Assembly: GCF_015864955.1 (NCBI RefSeq)
Contig: NZ_JADYWE010000001.1
Location: forward strand, 1,116,001-1,180,000
Source: Salinibacterium sp. NK8237
GTDB taxonomy: Bacteria; Actinomycetota; Actinomycetes; Actinomycetales; Microbacteriaceae
DNA: 64,000 nucleotides
Direction: 5' to 3'
Position numbers and translations under genes: made by a program. This document shows, in pieces, positions 1 to 8,195 of this stretch. The notes beneath the pieces are model-generated. The model searched no databases and was not told the origin of the DNA. It saw nothing but the letters and a program-made list of their open reading frames with translations. Position 1 is the stretch's first letter. Every line of letters starts with the position of its first letter.

Positions 1-916
1 TGTGCGTTGGCAGGTCGTCGTGGTTCGCGAAGAAGTCTTCGCTGCGCATCAACGTGACCCGCGGATGTTCGGCCAACCAGGCCGGTCGCGGAGAATCAGT
101 AGCAATATAAATGTTGCGAATCCACGGCGCGAACAAGTGCACTGAACGAAGCGCGTACTTGAGCTCATCCAACTGCCGGTAGCGCGCCTCAGAGTCGTCG
201 CCCTCGCCCACGATGAAGTTCGCCATGCGGGCGGCGCGCGCCTTTTGCCACTCGACCGCGGCACCATCAACCCACGAGAACACAATGTCGATGTCGAACT
301 GGATGTCGCTAGCCAGTGGCTCGAACATGCCCTTCAGCGTCGGCCACGACTGCCCATAGAACTCAACGGTGTCGTCGATGGCTTCGCTGCGCGGCACCCA
401 GCGGCGCATGAGCGCGTTCGGGTTCGGCGCGACAACCTCGTTGCGCACGTGTTCCCACAGCTCAAGGCGCACTCCGAATGGCGCATCGAAACGCAGACGG
501 CCCGCGGGCTCGACTCGAGGCCGAAACAGCATCATCGCTTTTGCCTTGATCGACGAGACCAGCACACCATCGGCCACCAGCACGGGGCTATCGCGCTCAT
601 CCGAAGCGACGGGCTTGCCGTTCTCCTTGATGCGCGCCGGCTTCACATAAAAGGGCTCGTTCTGGCAGGCCGTGACCAACGCGTTCTTCAGCGCCTTGCG
701 ATCCTTCCAGTCGACCGCAATAACCGGGGTCTCGCCGTCGCCGCGTACGAGCAGAAACGGAATCTCAGCATCATCAAGAATGCCGCGAATAAACAGCAGG
801 TCATCTCGCACCGCTTCGCGCGGCGTCAGAGTGTCATTGCTGAGCGCGAGGAGTCCATCGTGCAGAACAACATCGTCGCGGTTCATTACCGCAGGAGAAG
901 AAACATGGTCAATCAT
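1..916 (-). CDS. Stealth-family sugar-phosphate transferase, 3' end cut by window edge
   Basis: Reading from the ATG whose first base is 916, the frame stays open to the window edge (about 305 codons). Two Stealth conserved regions are visible in my translation: DIDIVFSWVDGAAVEWQK (CR1-like) at about residues 204-221, then LDELKYALRSVHLFAPWIRN with IYIATDSPRPAWL (CR2-like) shortly after. Stealth proteins are hexose-1-phosphate transferases, known from capsular polysaccharide polymerases and eukaryotic GlcNAc-1-phosphotransferase; a role in cell-surface glycopolymer assembly is inferred from that. The roughly 200 residues before CR1 are long for the family and I recognise no domain there. CR3 and CR4 would lie beyond the edge. 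The start is uncertain because the frame is open upstream and a second ATG follows at codon 11. Confidence 0.8.
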   Translation of the reverse strand, partial: MIDHVSSPAVMNRDDVVLHDGLLALSNDTLTPREAVRDDLLFIRGILDDAEIPFLLVRGDGETPVIAVDWKDRKALKNALVTACQNEPFYVKPARIKENGKPVASDERDSPVLVADGVLVSSIKAKAMMLFRPRVEPAGRLRFDAPFGVRLELWEHVRNEVVAPNPNALMRRWVPRSEAIDDTVEFYGQSWPTLKGMFEPLASDIQFDIDIVFSWVDGAAVEWQKARAARMANFIVGEGDDSEARYRQLDELKYALRSVHLFAPWIRNIYIATDSPRPAWLAEHPRVTLMRSEDFFANHDDLPTH

Positions 917-1146
917 GGGGGCCCCGTCGTTATAGCGTGAGTGAGCTGCCAAGCGACCGAAAATCGGCGTGCCTTTAGCTTCTCTGAGAGTAGCCTGACC
1001 CGCTGAGAATCGGTCGGATTGCGCCCGGCAACGCCGAACTACATGCTGCCGACCCTACGCTCAGCCCTCGCTTGATTAATGAGCGATGCTCGCTACAGTT
1101 GACGTATCCGCTTCCACGCGGTCGAACAGCCTATCGGGAGGCTTTC

Positions 1147-1350
1147 ATGTCTGAAGTTGTCTTGTGGAACGTGATCGGTATTCTCGCGATCGTCGCCTAC
1201 GTGGCCCTAATCGCCGTGGCGTTGCTGCAGATTTACCGCTCCACTATGCCCACGAATACCAAACTCCTGTGGCTCATCGTGATTCTGGTCGCACCATTCC
1301 TCGGACCACTGATCTGGTTTGCGATTGGTCGCAATAGCGCGCTGCTCTAG
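1147..1350 (+). CDS. Small PLDc_N membrane protein
   Basis: A 67-residue protein with two hydrophobic segments, about residues 5-27 and 37-57, ending in PFLGPLIWFAIGRNSALL. This is the phospholipase D-nuclease N-terminal (PLDc_N) pattern, found at the head of cardiolipin synthases and as a free-standing small membrane protein in actinobacteria. No HKD catalytic domain follows, so there is no enzymatic activity to assign. I chose the ATG at 1147 because GGGAGG lies 6 nt upstream; an in-frame ATG 25 codons earlier has no such site and adds a non-hydrophobic stretch. The stop overlaps the end of the convergent hydrolase gene by 4 nt. Confidence 0.75.
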   Translation: MSEVVLWNVIGILAIVAYVALIAVALLQIYRSTMPTNTKLLWLIVILVAPFLGPLIWFAIGRNSALL

Positions 1351-1919
1351 AGCACGACGCCGCTGAATCCCGCATTTCCGCCCACGAGGTCACGGGTCAG
1401 CACTACCTGAGCGAACTCATCGTGCAGGTTCACTCCCGTGATGCGCGACAGCTCGGCGGCGGTTACTTCTTCGCCAAACGGGCCCTCGCGGTCGAACGTG
1501 TGGGTGGCATCCACCACAAATGTGACGTCGTAGCCGAGGTTGCCGCCCACCCGCGCGGTCGTTTCGCAGCAGTGATTGGTGGTGATGCCGCACACCACAA
1601 TCGAATCAATAACGGATGCTTTCAGCCACTCGTCGAGGTTGGGGCTGCCATGAAAACTCGAATTCACGCTCTTGGTGACGAGCAGATCGGGGGTGCCCGA
1701 AAGTAGCTCTTTGAAGGCATTGCCTGGCGAACTCGGATGCAGCGGCGATGTGTCGTCGTTGGAATCGTGCCGTACATAGACGATCGGCCAGCCTTCGCGG
1801 CGCCAGTGGCCGATCAGAACACCGATATTCGACTCGCAGTCAGGGTTGTTGCGTGGCCCCCAGTAAGCAGCATCATCGAAACCTTGCTGCACATCTACCA
1901 CGATGAGTGCTGAAGCCAT
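1347..1919 (-). CDS. Isochorismatase-like cysteine hydrolase
   Basis: 190 residues, normal length for the isochorismatase-like superfamily. The fold motifs are in order: ALIVVDVQ with Asp9, LVTKSVNSSF with Lys83, and TTNHCCETTAR with Cys117 as the nucleophile, giving the Asp-Lys-Cys triad of nicotinamidases, carbamoylases and related amidohydrolases. The substrate cannot be read from the sequence; nicotinamidase would normally show a metal-binding DxHxxxH segment, which I do not see. Probably cytoplasmic, since there is no signal peptide. The gene stands alone, convergent with the PLDc_N gene. Confidence 0.85.
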   Translation of the reverse strand: MASALIVVDVQQGFDDAAYWGPRNNPDCESNIGVLIGHWRREGWPIVYVRHDSNDDTSPLHPSSPGNAFKELLSGTPDLLVTKSVNSSFHGSPNLDEWLKASVIDSIVVCGITTNHCCETTARVGGNLGYDVTFVVDATHTFDREGPFGEEVTAAELSRITGVNLHDEFAQVVLTRDLVGGNAGFSGVVL

Positions 1920-2053
1920 GACAACCTCCGGGGTTTAGCCGACGCTTACCCCGAATCGTAGTCCTCGGTTGCCGTTTATGGGAGATGGCCATCGCTGACG
2001 TGGTTTAGCGTTCGACGCTCGGAGGTGAGCCTAGTGACAGTCGATGTGACCCA

Positions 2054-2698
2054 TTATGGCGTGTACCAGAGATCCTCATAAGGCGGCGGCGCATCAGCAG
2101 CTTCCATAGGCTCCAACGGCTCGAACTGCGGATCGTAAACTCCCACACCCGCCCCGGTTGCATCGCACTTGATCGCCGAGGGGACCGTGAGCACCTCAAG
2201 TATCCGCGAATCTACTCGCACCAAGCGAACGGATATCTCCCGGCCATCCGCGAGAATCTCAGGGGTGTAAATTTCGTCTTCAGTCGTAGCGTTACAGAAT
2301 CGCACCGTTGCCGTGTTCTCGCCCGTCATCTCGACAGACAGCGGCAACAGAACCCGCGGACCGCTATATTGCGGCGGAGCCAGTCCGTCATCAGTGCTCG
2401 TGTACTTGCTTCGCCACCCCAAGTACTGATCTTCGGCAGTTGCAGGTTCACGGGTAGCGGTGAACTGTTCGATACTGAAATCGCCGAGATTCAAAGCTAG
2501 GTGATACCCCAACGCCGAGGCTTGAGCAGCTTGCACCCACTCGTCGTCGACCAAATCCGATACCGGCTCGACCGAATACACAACGTCCGGAGTCTCGAAC
2601 ACTGTCGGCCAGACCCGCTCTGCCTCAGGCTCCGCAACACAACTGGAGAGCGTTGCGGCAAGCGCCAACACCACGACTACGGGCACACAAATCTTCAC
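2054..2698 (-). CDS. Lipoprotein, downstream copy of a tandem pair
   Basis: 214 residues from the GTG at 2698. It opens with a signal peptide (KICVPVVVVLALAATLSSC) ending in a lipobox, so Cys20 should be lipidated and the protein anchored outside the cytoplasmic membrane. The mature part carries DDEWVQAAQASALGYHLALN, like the first helices of NTF2-like lipoproteins of actinobacteria, and two later cysteines (VRFC and IKCDATG) that could form a disulfide. Function is unknown. By hand count it differs from the next gene upstream at about 25 positions. A TTG two codons earlier is possible, but GTG keeps the GGA-to-start spacing seen in the sister copy. The stop falls 4 codons earlier than in the sister. 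Confidence 0.8.
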   Translation of the reverse strand: MKICVPVVVVLALAATLSSCVAEPEAERVWPTVFETPDVVYSVEPVSDLVDDEWVQAAQASALGYHLALNLGDFSIEQFTATREPATAEDQYLGWRSKYTSTDDGLAPPQYSGPRVLLPLSVEMTGENTATVRFCNATTEDEIYTPEILADGREISVRLVRVDSRILEVLTVPSAIKCDATGAGVGVYDPQFEPLEPMEAADAPPPYEDLWYTP

Positions 2699-2752
2699 TA
2701 GCAAATTCCTTCGTTTGCATCAGTTAGAGCCGCGCAACGCGCGGGCACGGCA

Positions 2753-3409
2753 CTACTCCCGAGGCCTAGGGGTGTACCAGAGATCCTCATAAGGCGGCGA
2801 GACATCAGCGGCCTCCATCGGCTCCAACGGCGCGAACTGCGGATCATAAACGCCCACACCCGCCCCGGTCGCATCGCACTTGATCGCCGAGGGGACCGTA
2901 AGGACCTCCAGTATCCGCGAATCTACTCGCACCAAACGAACCTCAAACTCCCGGCCATCCGCAATGTCTTCAGGGGAATAGATTTCGCTCTCTGTCGTTG
3001 CGTCACAGAATCGCACGGTTGCTGTGTTCTCGCCCGTCATCTCGACAGAGAGCGGCAACAGCACCCGGGGTCCCTTGTAGTGCGGCGGAGCCAGACCGTC
3101 ATCAGTACTCGTGTACTCGCTTCGCCACCCCAAGTACTGATCTTCGGCAGTTTCCCTCGTACGAGTCGCGGTGAATTGTTCGATACTGAAATCACCGAGG
3201 CTTACCGCTAGGTCAACGCCGAGGGCCGAAGCTTGAGCAGCCTGAACCCACTCGTCGTCGACCAAATCCGATACCGGCTCGACCGAGTACACGATGTCCG
3301 GAGTCTCGAACACCGTTGGCCACACCCGCTCCGGCTCCGGCTCGGCGACGCAACTGGTGAGCGTTACCGCAAACGCCAACACAACAACGACAGGCACACA
3401 GATCTTCAC
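2753..3409 (-). CDS. Lipoprotein, upstream copy of a tandem pair
   Basis: 218 residues, paralogous to the following gene over the whole length. The signal peptide ends in the lipobox VTLTSC, then VAEPEPERVWPTVFETPD. The substitutions between copies cluster in ALGVDLAVS, TATRTRETAED and FCDATTESEIYSPED, while the core VEPVSDLVDDEWVQAAQAS and IKCDATGAGVGVYDPQF is unchanged, which suggests a retained fold with diverging surface patches. The GTG start shares its G with the TAG stop of the 774-residue gene (TAGTG), so translation is probably coupled to that gene. Function unknown. Its position right behind a secreted WXG-type protein suggests a surface partner; that is inference only. Confidence 0.85.
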   Translation of the reverse strand: MKICVPVVVVLAFAVTLTSCVAEPEPERVWPTVFETPDIVYSVEPVSDLVDDEWVQAAQASALGVDLAVSLGDFSIEQFTATRTRETAEDQYLGWRSEYTSTDDGLAPPHYKGPRVLLPLSVEMTGENTATVRFCDATTESEIYSPEDIADGREFEVRLVRVDSRILEVLTVPSAIKCDATGAGVGVYDPQFAPLEPMEAADVSPPYEDLWYTPRPRE

Positions 3410-5733
3410 TAGTAAATTCCTTCGTTCGCATCGCCCTGAGCTGCCGCATACGCCTGCTCATATCGAACAATCCAGCCGTCAGTTCTGAACTCCTCTGCGA
3501 CACCGCCCGATTGGTAAAATCCGGCGAGCCAGCTTTGTTCTTCTTCTGCCGCGCCGCTGAAGCGCGGATAGCCGCCCACCCTGTCCGTGCCGAGAATGTC
3601 GTGAAGCGCGACTGCGTTCGCGAATTCGGCGTGGATAAGCGCCTCTCCACGGAGCAGATCGGCGTCTCTAACTAATGCTGCCGCTGTGGAGTGATCTGAA
3701 AACACGCGATCAAGGGCTTCTCCCACGATCGCGTCGGTGATCGCACTAGCTCCGGCTTCAACCAGACTGCCGCCAGGTATGGGGAGAAGGCCCAGCACCA
3801 GACTGGCGGCATCCCCCGCACTGGAGATCTCCGTCTGGAGCTCTAGGTCGCTGCGTTCAGCCGCCCCGATGAGCGCCCCCGCCCCGCCTCCGTCGATCAA
3901 ACCGCTCACGACGTTCGATCGAACCATCGCGCTCTGAATGTCTTCCATAGAGCTGTTTGGGCTCAACGCGTCGAAGTAGCCTTCGGACAGCTGAAGAGCA
4001 GCGCTGCGAAGCACGACAGCGCCGCTGGGGTTGCCCGCCACCTGTCCCAAGACCTCGCCCAGCTGATTTAGATCGATATTGGGCCCCGAGCGATACTCAC
4101 CGCCAGAAGTCTCCCACGTCATGAATTGCTGACCAGGAACACGAGGCACAACTGCCCCCTCGGCTTCTGCTGCAGCGAAACCATCGAGGTGCAGCGAAAG
4201 AGCCCCGGCGAGATCTATTGCTGCTTCATCCGTGAGTTTCTCAACACCAAACACAGGGTTAGCCGCCAACTCTCTTATGATCTGGGCGGTCATCGAAGCT
4301 TCCTGTTGCCCTACGCCACCCTCTGTGCCGTCGTAGTCGAAGTTCACATTCGGGCCGCCTTCTACCTGGGCCGCCCCAAACCACAACGCAGCGACCCCGT
4401 CGAAGCCTGTCGGGGATGCCCAATCTCGTTCGCCGAACCAGTACCCAATGCGAGCGTCGCCCTGACCGGCGTCGGCAAGAAAGTCGAACGCCTGCTCCGG
4501 ATACAATCCCAGAGTCTCAAAGACGCGATCCGCACCGTCAAGCATGGAAGTGGAAAGAGCTTCATCCGCGCTTAGGTCGTTGAAACCTTCAGAGCGCAAG
4601 TCCTCAGCGATCATCATCTGCAAAACCCCTGCCTGAAGGGGTGATTCTGAATCGCTGAGGAAGAACCCATTTTCGCGTTCCATGACATCGATTTCGTTTG
4701 CAACAGCCAGCGAAAGCTGAGAGCCCATCGGCGCCTCTGCCGAATCAGAGAACAAGAAGGCGATGGCGCCATTGACATTTGTCCAGGCTGGACCGCCATC
4801 TACACTCGCGACATTCTCTTGCAAAATAGTGCTCGCGAAGTCAGCGGCGGCATCCGCTGACCACGACTGAGATCCCAGCGATAAACCGTTACGGAGTGCC
4901 TGAGCCAGCAGAATCGACGGCAGACTCTGAGGCGGCATTTCGGGGTTCCCCCGTGACTCCAACGAAAAATCTTGGCCAAGTCGATCGATGAGACTCACCG
5001 CCTGAGCACCGCCAAGCTTCTGAAAGAACGATGACATGACCTGCTCATCGGAGCCGTACGCTGCCATCAGCTCAGCAAGAGCTTCTCGCTGCTCCTCCGA
5101 AGAACCTGACGAGAGGTACTCCTCGGCAAGGCCCTTCATCGCATCCGCGATCTCCTCTGACTCAAGATCGTGAACGCCAGCGATTCCCACTCGCTCGAAC
5201 TGAGCGCGAATCAGCGGCCACGACGCCGGGACCGCACTCGCTAACGCAGAGATGAGGGCGTCTTCAGCATCCTGTCGTTGCCGCGCGAGAACCATGATGT
5301 TGTACGCCGCTTCAGTGCTGGCTTCGACTGCGCGCACTCGCTCCCAAGCCTCCTCGACTCGGCCTGGAATGTTCAGGAAGGATTCTTCCGGCAGCGACCA
5401 CACCACGTTCTGGGCTTGAACGAGCACTTCTTGCGCGTCTCTGGTCTGCGCTTTGATGCGTCCAAAATCATCGACGTAGGTGCTAATAGCCGCTGCGATA
5501 TCGCCCAAGGTCTGCTCGATCGCCAGCGATGAGTTAGCGGAGATACGAGTGGTACTCCGCCACGCTTCGCCTGATTCGCCGCTCCACACTGCCTCGCTGA
5601 TCGAGGAGACGAATCCGATCGTTGCCCGGCGACTCTCCGCGAACTTGGCTTCTGAGAGAAGCAGAGCGGAGGCGCCAGCCGCTAACCCGCTAGCGCTGCC
5701 CTGCGCCGGATTTGACCATTCCCACTGCGGCAC
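3409..5733 (-). CDS. WXG-headed T7SS-substrate-like protein (DUF6571-like)
   Basis: 774 residues, GTG start 2 nt after the stop of the small EspC-like gene. The N-terminal ~110 residues are helical and contain EAVWSGESGEAW with a Trp-Xaa-Gly at 50-52, the hallmark of WXG100/LXG-type type VII secretion substrates. The middle and C-terminal parts are helical and acidic. Segments such as LGLYPEQAFDFLADAG, GYWFGERDW and ALSLHLDGFAAA recall the DUF6571 family, which I know next to actinobacterial T7SS-like genes; the assignment is by eye. A Gly/Ala-rich hydrophobic stretch (SLVLGLLPIPGGSLVEAG) near 670 could insert into a membrane. No catalytic toxin motif is visible. No signal peptide is seen, as expected for an ESX substrate. 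No EccC-type ATPase gene lies in the window. Confidence 0.7.
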   Translation of the reverse strand: MPQWEWSNPAQGSASGLAAGASALLLSEAKFAESRRATIGFVSSISEAVWSGESGEAWRSTTRISANSSLAIEQTLGDIAAAISTYVDDFGRIKAQTRDAQEVLVQAQNVVWSLPEESFLNIPGRVEEAWERVRAVEASTEAAYNIMVLARQRQDAEDALISALASAVPASWPLIRAQFERVGIAGVHDLESEEIADAMKGLAEEYLSSGSSEEQREALAELMAAYGSDEQVMSSFFQKLGGAQAVSLIDRLGQDFSLESRGNPEMPPQSLPSILLAQALRNGLSLGSQSWSADAAADFASTILQENVASVDGGPAWTNVNGAIAFLFSDSAEAPMGSQLSLAVANEIDVMERENGFFLSDSESPLQAGVLQMMIAEDLRSEGFNDLSADEALSTSMLDGADRVFETLGLYPEQAFDFLADAGQGDARIGYWFGERDWASPTGFDGVAALWFGAAQVEGGPNVNFDYDGTEGGVGQQEASMTAQIIRELAANPVFGVEKLTDEAAIDLAGALSLHLDGFAAAEAEGAVVPRVPGQQFMTWETSGGEYRSGPNIDLNQLGEVLGQVAGNPSGAVVLRSAALQLSEGYFDALSPNSSMEDIQSAMVRSNVVSGLIDGGGAGALIGAAERSDLELQTEISSAGDAASLVLGLLPIPGGSLVEAGASAITDAIVGEALDRVFSDHSTAAALVRDADLLRGEALIHAEFANAVALHDILGTDRVGGYPRFSGAAEEEQSWLAGFYQSGGVAEEFRTDGWIVRYEQAYAAAQGDANEGIY

Positions 5734-5735
5734 GG

Positions 5736-6011
5736 CTATCCCTTAGCCGCCGACGCAAGGTCAGCATCCGCCTGCTCGAAAGCGGCAGCCGCCATGCTGG
5801 CGCTCAGCCCGGCAGCACCAATCCTGGCTTCAACGCCTTGCGCAGCCACTCGGGCCCACATGTTGACGTCTTCGATTGCAGAGACAATCGCGGCGCTACA
5901 CGAGTCACTCGCGTCGATAGAGAGGTTGTCCGGCACCGCATCGGCGAGATGGCTGAGTAACACGGCAATATCGGACACCGCAACGGTATCTATCTGCAGA
6001 TCATCGGCCAT
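5736..6011 (-). CDS. Small EspC/WXG100-like helical protein
   Basis: 91 residues from ATG 6011, placed after AAAGGTGAAAG. The protein reads as two helices around a short turn and ends ASMAAAAFEQADADLASAAKG, like the C-termini of EspC/DUF2580-type ESX-associated proteins (aromatic residue, then acidic and alanine-rich). There is no WXG of its own; the partner gene carries it. The pairing of a small helical protein directly upstream of a large WXG-headed one is the usual substrate/partner layout of type VII secretion. It heads the four-gene leftward cluster. A longer reading from 6092 adds 27 polar residues with no conserved features. Confidence 0.65.
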   Translation of the reverse strand: MADDLQIDTVAVSDIAVLLSHLADAVPDNLSIDASDSCSAAIVSAIEDVNMWARVAAQGVEARIGAAGLSASMAAAAFEQADADLASAAKG

Positions 6012-6160
6012 CGTGGCACTTTCACCTTTCACATCGTCCGAGCGCTCGACACCGGTTCGCGTCTGCTGCGGCCGCATCACTGCCCCACGCACAGGAGATC
6101 ACGTAAGACCGTCTTGCACGGCGCTCCAATGCCACACAAGAGCGGAGGGATACTCGAATA

Positions 6161-7234
6161 TTAGCTCAAGTTTACGCCGAAGAGGAGCCCGAGGAGGTAC
6201 GTTGCCGCAGCAGCGCCGAAACCAATACCGAGCTGACGCAGCGCGCGCTTGAGCGGTGAGGCGCCGGAGAGCAACCCGACGATCGAGCCGGTAACGAGAA
6301 GGGCGATTCCCACCAGCACCGAGGCGATCACCACCGCAGTGAGACCTTCTGCGCCAAAGAGATAAGGCAGCACCGGGATAACAGCGCCCGAAGCAAAGAA
6401 GCAGAAACTGGATGCCGCAGCCCCCAACGCGGAACCAATCGGATTGTGCTCTGCGGTCGCTGCCACGGCATCCGTCTGGCGACCAGCGAGCACTTCGGCG
6501 GCGTGCAGCTCGGCCTCCTGGGCGGACATGCCGCGTGCGCGGTAGACGAGGGCGAGTTCGTTTTCGTCGACGTCGAGGTGGGTGACGGAGTCGGTGGCGA
6601 CCGGACCGTGCGCTGCCGCTTGTTCAAGCTCCAGTTGGGAACGCACTGACACGTATTCACCGGCAGCCATCGAAAGCGCTCCGGCGAGAAGCCCGGCGAC
6701 GCCAGAGAGCAGCACGACAGCGTTCGGAAGGCCAGCAGCACTCATACCGAGTACGAGGGCGAGGTTGGAGACGAGCCCATCGTTTGCTCCGAACACGGCG
6801 GCGCGGAACGTTCCCGAGAGGCGTTGGCGCCCACGGGTAGCGAGAGCGCGAACCACTTCCTCGTGCACGGCTTCGTCGGCGGCCATCGTGTCGGTCGCGT
6901 CGGCGTCATCCAAATACGGCGAACGTGACTCAGCGCGCTGAGCAAGGGCGAGCACGAAGACGGAACCAAAGCGTCGGGCCAAGAAGCCGAGCATCCGCGT
7001 GCGGGGGTCAGTCGGGCGTGGACGGCCGGCGTGCTCCCCCAGCAGGATCAGCCAGTGGTTCTCGTGGCGTTTTTCGGCAGCGGCGAGCGCAAGGAGAATC
7101 TCGCGCTCTTCGCCGGTGCGCCGGGATGCCAGATCTCGATAGACGGCAGCTTCGGCTCGTTCGGCAGCAAGATAGCGTCGCCACCGTCGCACTTCGCGGG
7201 CGCTCGGGGCGGAGCTCGGTTCTGTCACGGTCAT
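6161..7234 (-). CDS. VIT1/CCC1-type metal transporter with ferritin-like N-domain
   Basis: 357 residues. Residues ~15-130 form a rubrerythrin/ferritin-like segment with an ExxH iron motif (E54-K-R-H57). The rest is the VIT domain: FGANDGLVSNLALVLG, then LAGALSMAAGEYVSVRSQLE, and C-terminal hydrophobic helices. Members of this architecture (membrane-bound ferritin/VIT1) export or store Fe(II) or Mn(II). The ATG at 7234 overlaps the TGA of the epimerase gene (ATGA), which fixes the start and implies translational coupling. A reading from 7255 would add seven residues inside the epimerase frame. Sharing a transcript with a sugar epimerase is odd and may only reflect compact gene packing. Confidence 0.85.
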   Translation of the reverse strand: MTVTEPSSAPSAREVRRWRRYLAAERAEAAVYRDLASRRTGEEREILLALAAAEKRHENHWLILLGEHAGRPRPTDPRTRMLGFLARRFGSVFVLALAQRAESRSPYLDDADATDTMAADEAVHEEVVRALATRGRQRLSGTFRAAVFGANDGLVSNLALVLGMSAAGLPNAVVLLSGVAGLLAGALSMAAGEYVSVRSQLELEQAAAHGPVATDSVTHLDVDENELALVYRARGMSAQEAELHAAEVLAGRQTDAVAATAEHNPIGSALGAAASSFCFFASGAVIPVLPYLFGAEGLTAVVIASVLVGIALLVTGSIVGLLSGASPLKRALRQLGIGFGAAAATYLLGLLFGVNLS

Positions 7235-8151
7235 GCTGAGTACTCGACACCCCAACTCGCCGCGAACTCAACGCCGGGCTCCAGCCACAGCAGTCCGCGG
7301 CCGGTGTTGAACGCGTTGGGCGCAGCCGTCATCGGTTCGATGGCGACAACCTGGCCGACGCCGGTGAGGGTCGGGAAGTTGCGGGGCGTGAACAGCTGTA
7401 CGAAGTCGAACTTGTCATCAACGGTGACGCGAATTTCGCGACCGTCTGGCGCGGTGAGGCGTGCAGCAACACCGTTGACAACCTCAATACCGCCGAACGC
7501 CGTGTCGAGATCGAGCTCTCCGACGAGGCGACCACCGCTGAGATCAAACCCGGTACCGGAAACAGCGACTTCGTTAGTCGGGATGTTGCGCTCGTTCGAT
7601 TCGAAGCGAGTGGCGGCGGTCATCGTGAGAGTCAGCTCCGCGATGGGAGTGTCACCGATCTTGAAGAAGGGGTGCGTTCCGAGCGCGTACGGGGCTGCGG
7701 CATCCGACAGGTTCGTGGCGGTGTGGCTGACGCGCAGACCGTCCTCGACGAGTTCGTAACGCACCGTGGTGTGCAGGTGAAACGGGTAGCCATGCTGCGG
7801 GAACACTGTTGCCTCGAGTGTGACTGAGCTTTCGGTGCGCTCGACGAGCGAGTAGCCCGTGTTGCGCAACAAACCGTGGATCGCGTTGTTGCGATCGCGT
7901 TCGGTGATGTCGAGGTGTTGTGGTTCGCCTTCGAGCATCCACGTGCCGTCTTCGATGCGGTTCGGCCACGGCACCAACACGATGCCGTCGGCAAACGGTG
8001 GCATCGCAGTCTCAGCGTAGGATTCCACGAGATCAACACCGCCAATGCTGAACTCCCGCAATGACGCAGCAAGTTCCGTGATCGTCGCTCGCGCCTCGCC
8101 CTGCTCAGTGTCGCGAGAAATGATGTACTGGGTTCCGGTAGGCGTGCTCAC
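7231..8151 (-). CDS. Aldose 1-epimerase family protein
   Basis: 306 residues, the usual size for GalM-like mutarotases. Visible landmarks are VPWPNRIEDGTW (sugar-binding Asn-Arg), NNAIHGLLRNTGY (first catalytic His), YALGTHPFF (second His) and VVAIEPMTAAPNAF (catalytic Glu). The reaction is interconversion of the alpha and beta anomers of a hexose, in the cytoplasm. It starts at a GTG with only 44 nt separating it from the divergent GHMP kinase gene, so the two share a promoter region and probably control. The actual sugar is not evident, and related proteins act on hexose-6-phosphates. Confidence 0.85.
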   Translation of the reverse strand: MSTPTGTQYIISRDTEQGEARATITELAASLREFSIGGVDLVESYAETAMPPFADGIVLVPWPNRIEDGTWMLEGEPQHLDITERDRNNAIHGLLRNTGYSLVERTESSVTLEATVFPQHGYPFHLHTTVRYELVEDGLRVSHTATNLSDAAAPYALGTHPFFKIGDTPIAELTLTMTAATRFESNERNIPTNEVAVSGTGFDLSGGRLVGELDLDTAFGGIEVVNGVAARLTAPDGREIRVTVDDKFDFVQLFTPRNFPTLTGVGQVVAIEPMTAAPNAFNTGRGLLWLEPGVEFAASWGVEYSA

Positions 8152-8195
8152 CGCAACAGCTTATCGGCGCAGACGCAACAACGAAGGAAGCAGCC

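Larger units (their letters stand above)
2054..3432 (-). repeat. Tandem gene duplication of about 0.7 kb
   Basis: Two head-to-tail units each hold one lipoprotein gene. The duplicated unit begins inside the 3' end of the large upstream gene: the last codons of that gene (D-A-N-E-G-I-Y-stop) reappear as D-A-N-E-G-I-C-stop just before the second copy at about 2699-2722, including the AAGGAATTT ribosome binding site. The match fades beyond about GCTC on the 5' side. Copies have diverged at protein level, so the duplication is not very recent. Confidence 0.85.

Noticed and set aside
245..940. Open reading frame of 231 codons on the plus strand at the left edge
   Set aside because: It is antisense to the Stealth gene, whose conserved motifs read clearly on the minus strand. 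The plus-strand product is Arg/His-rich with no family features.
2054..5733. Toxin-immunity reading of the WXG-type cassette as a firm call
   Set aside because: No nuclease, deaminase, ADP-ribosyltransferase or protease motif is visible in the C-terminus of the large protein, so it is kept only as a hypothesis.
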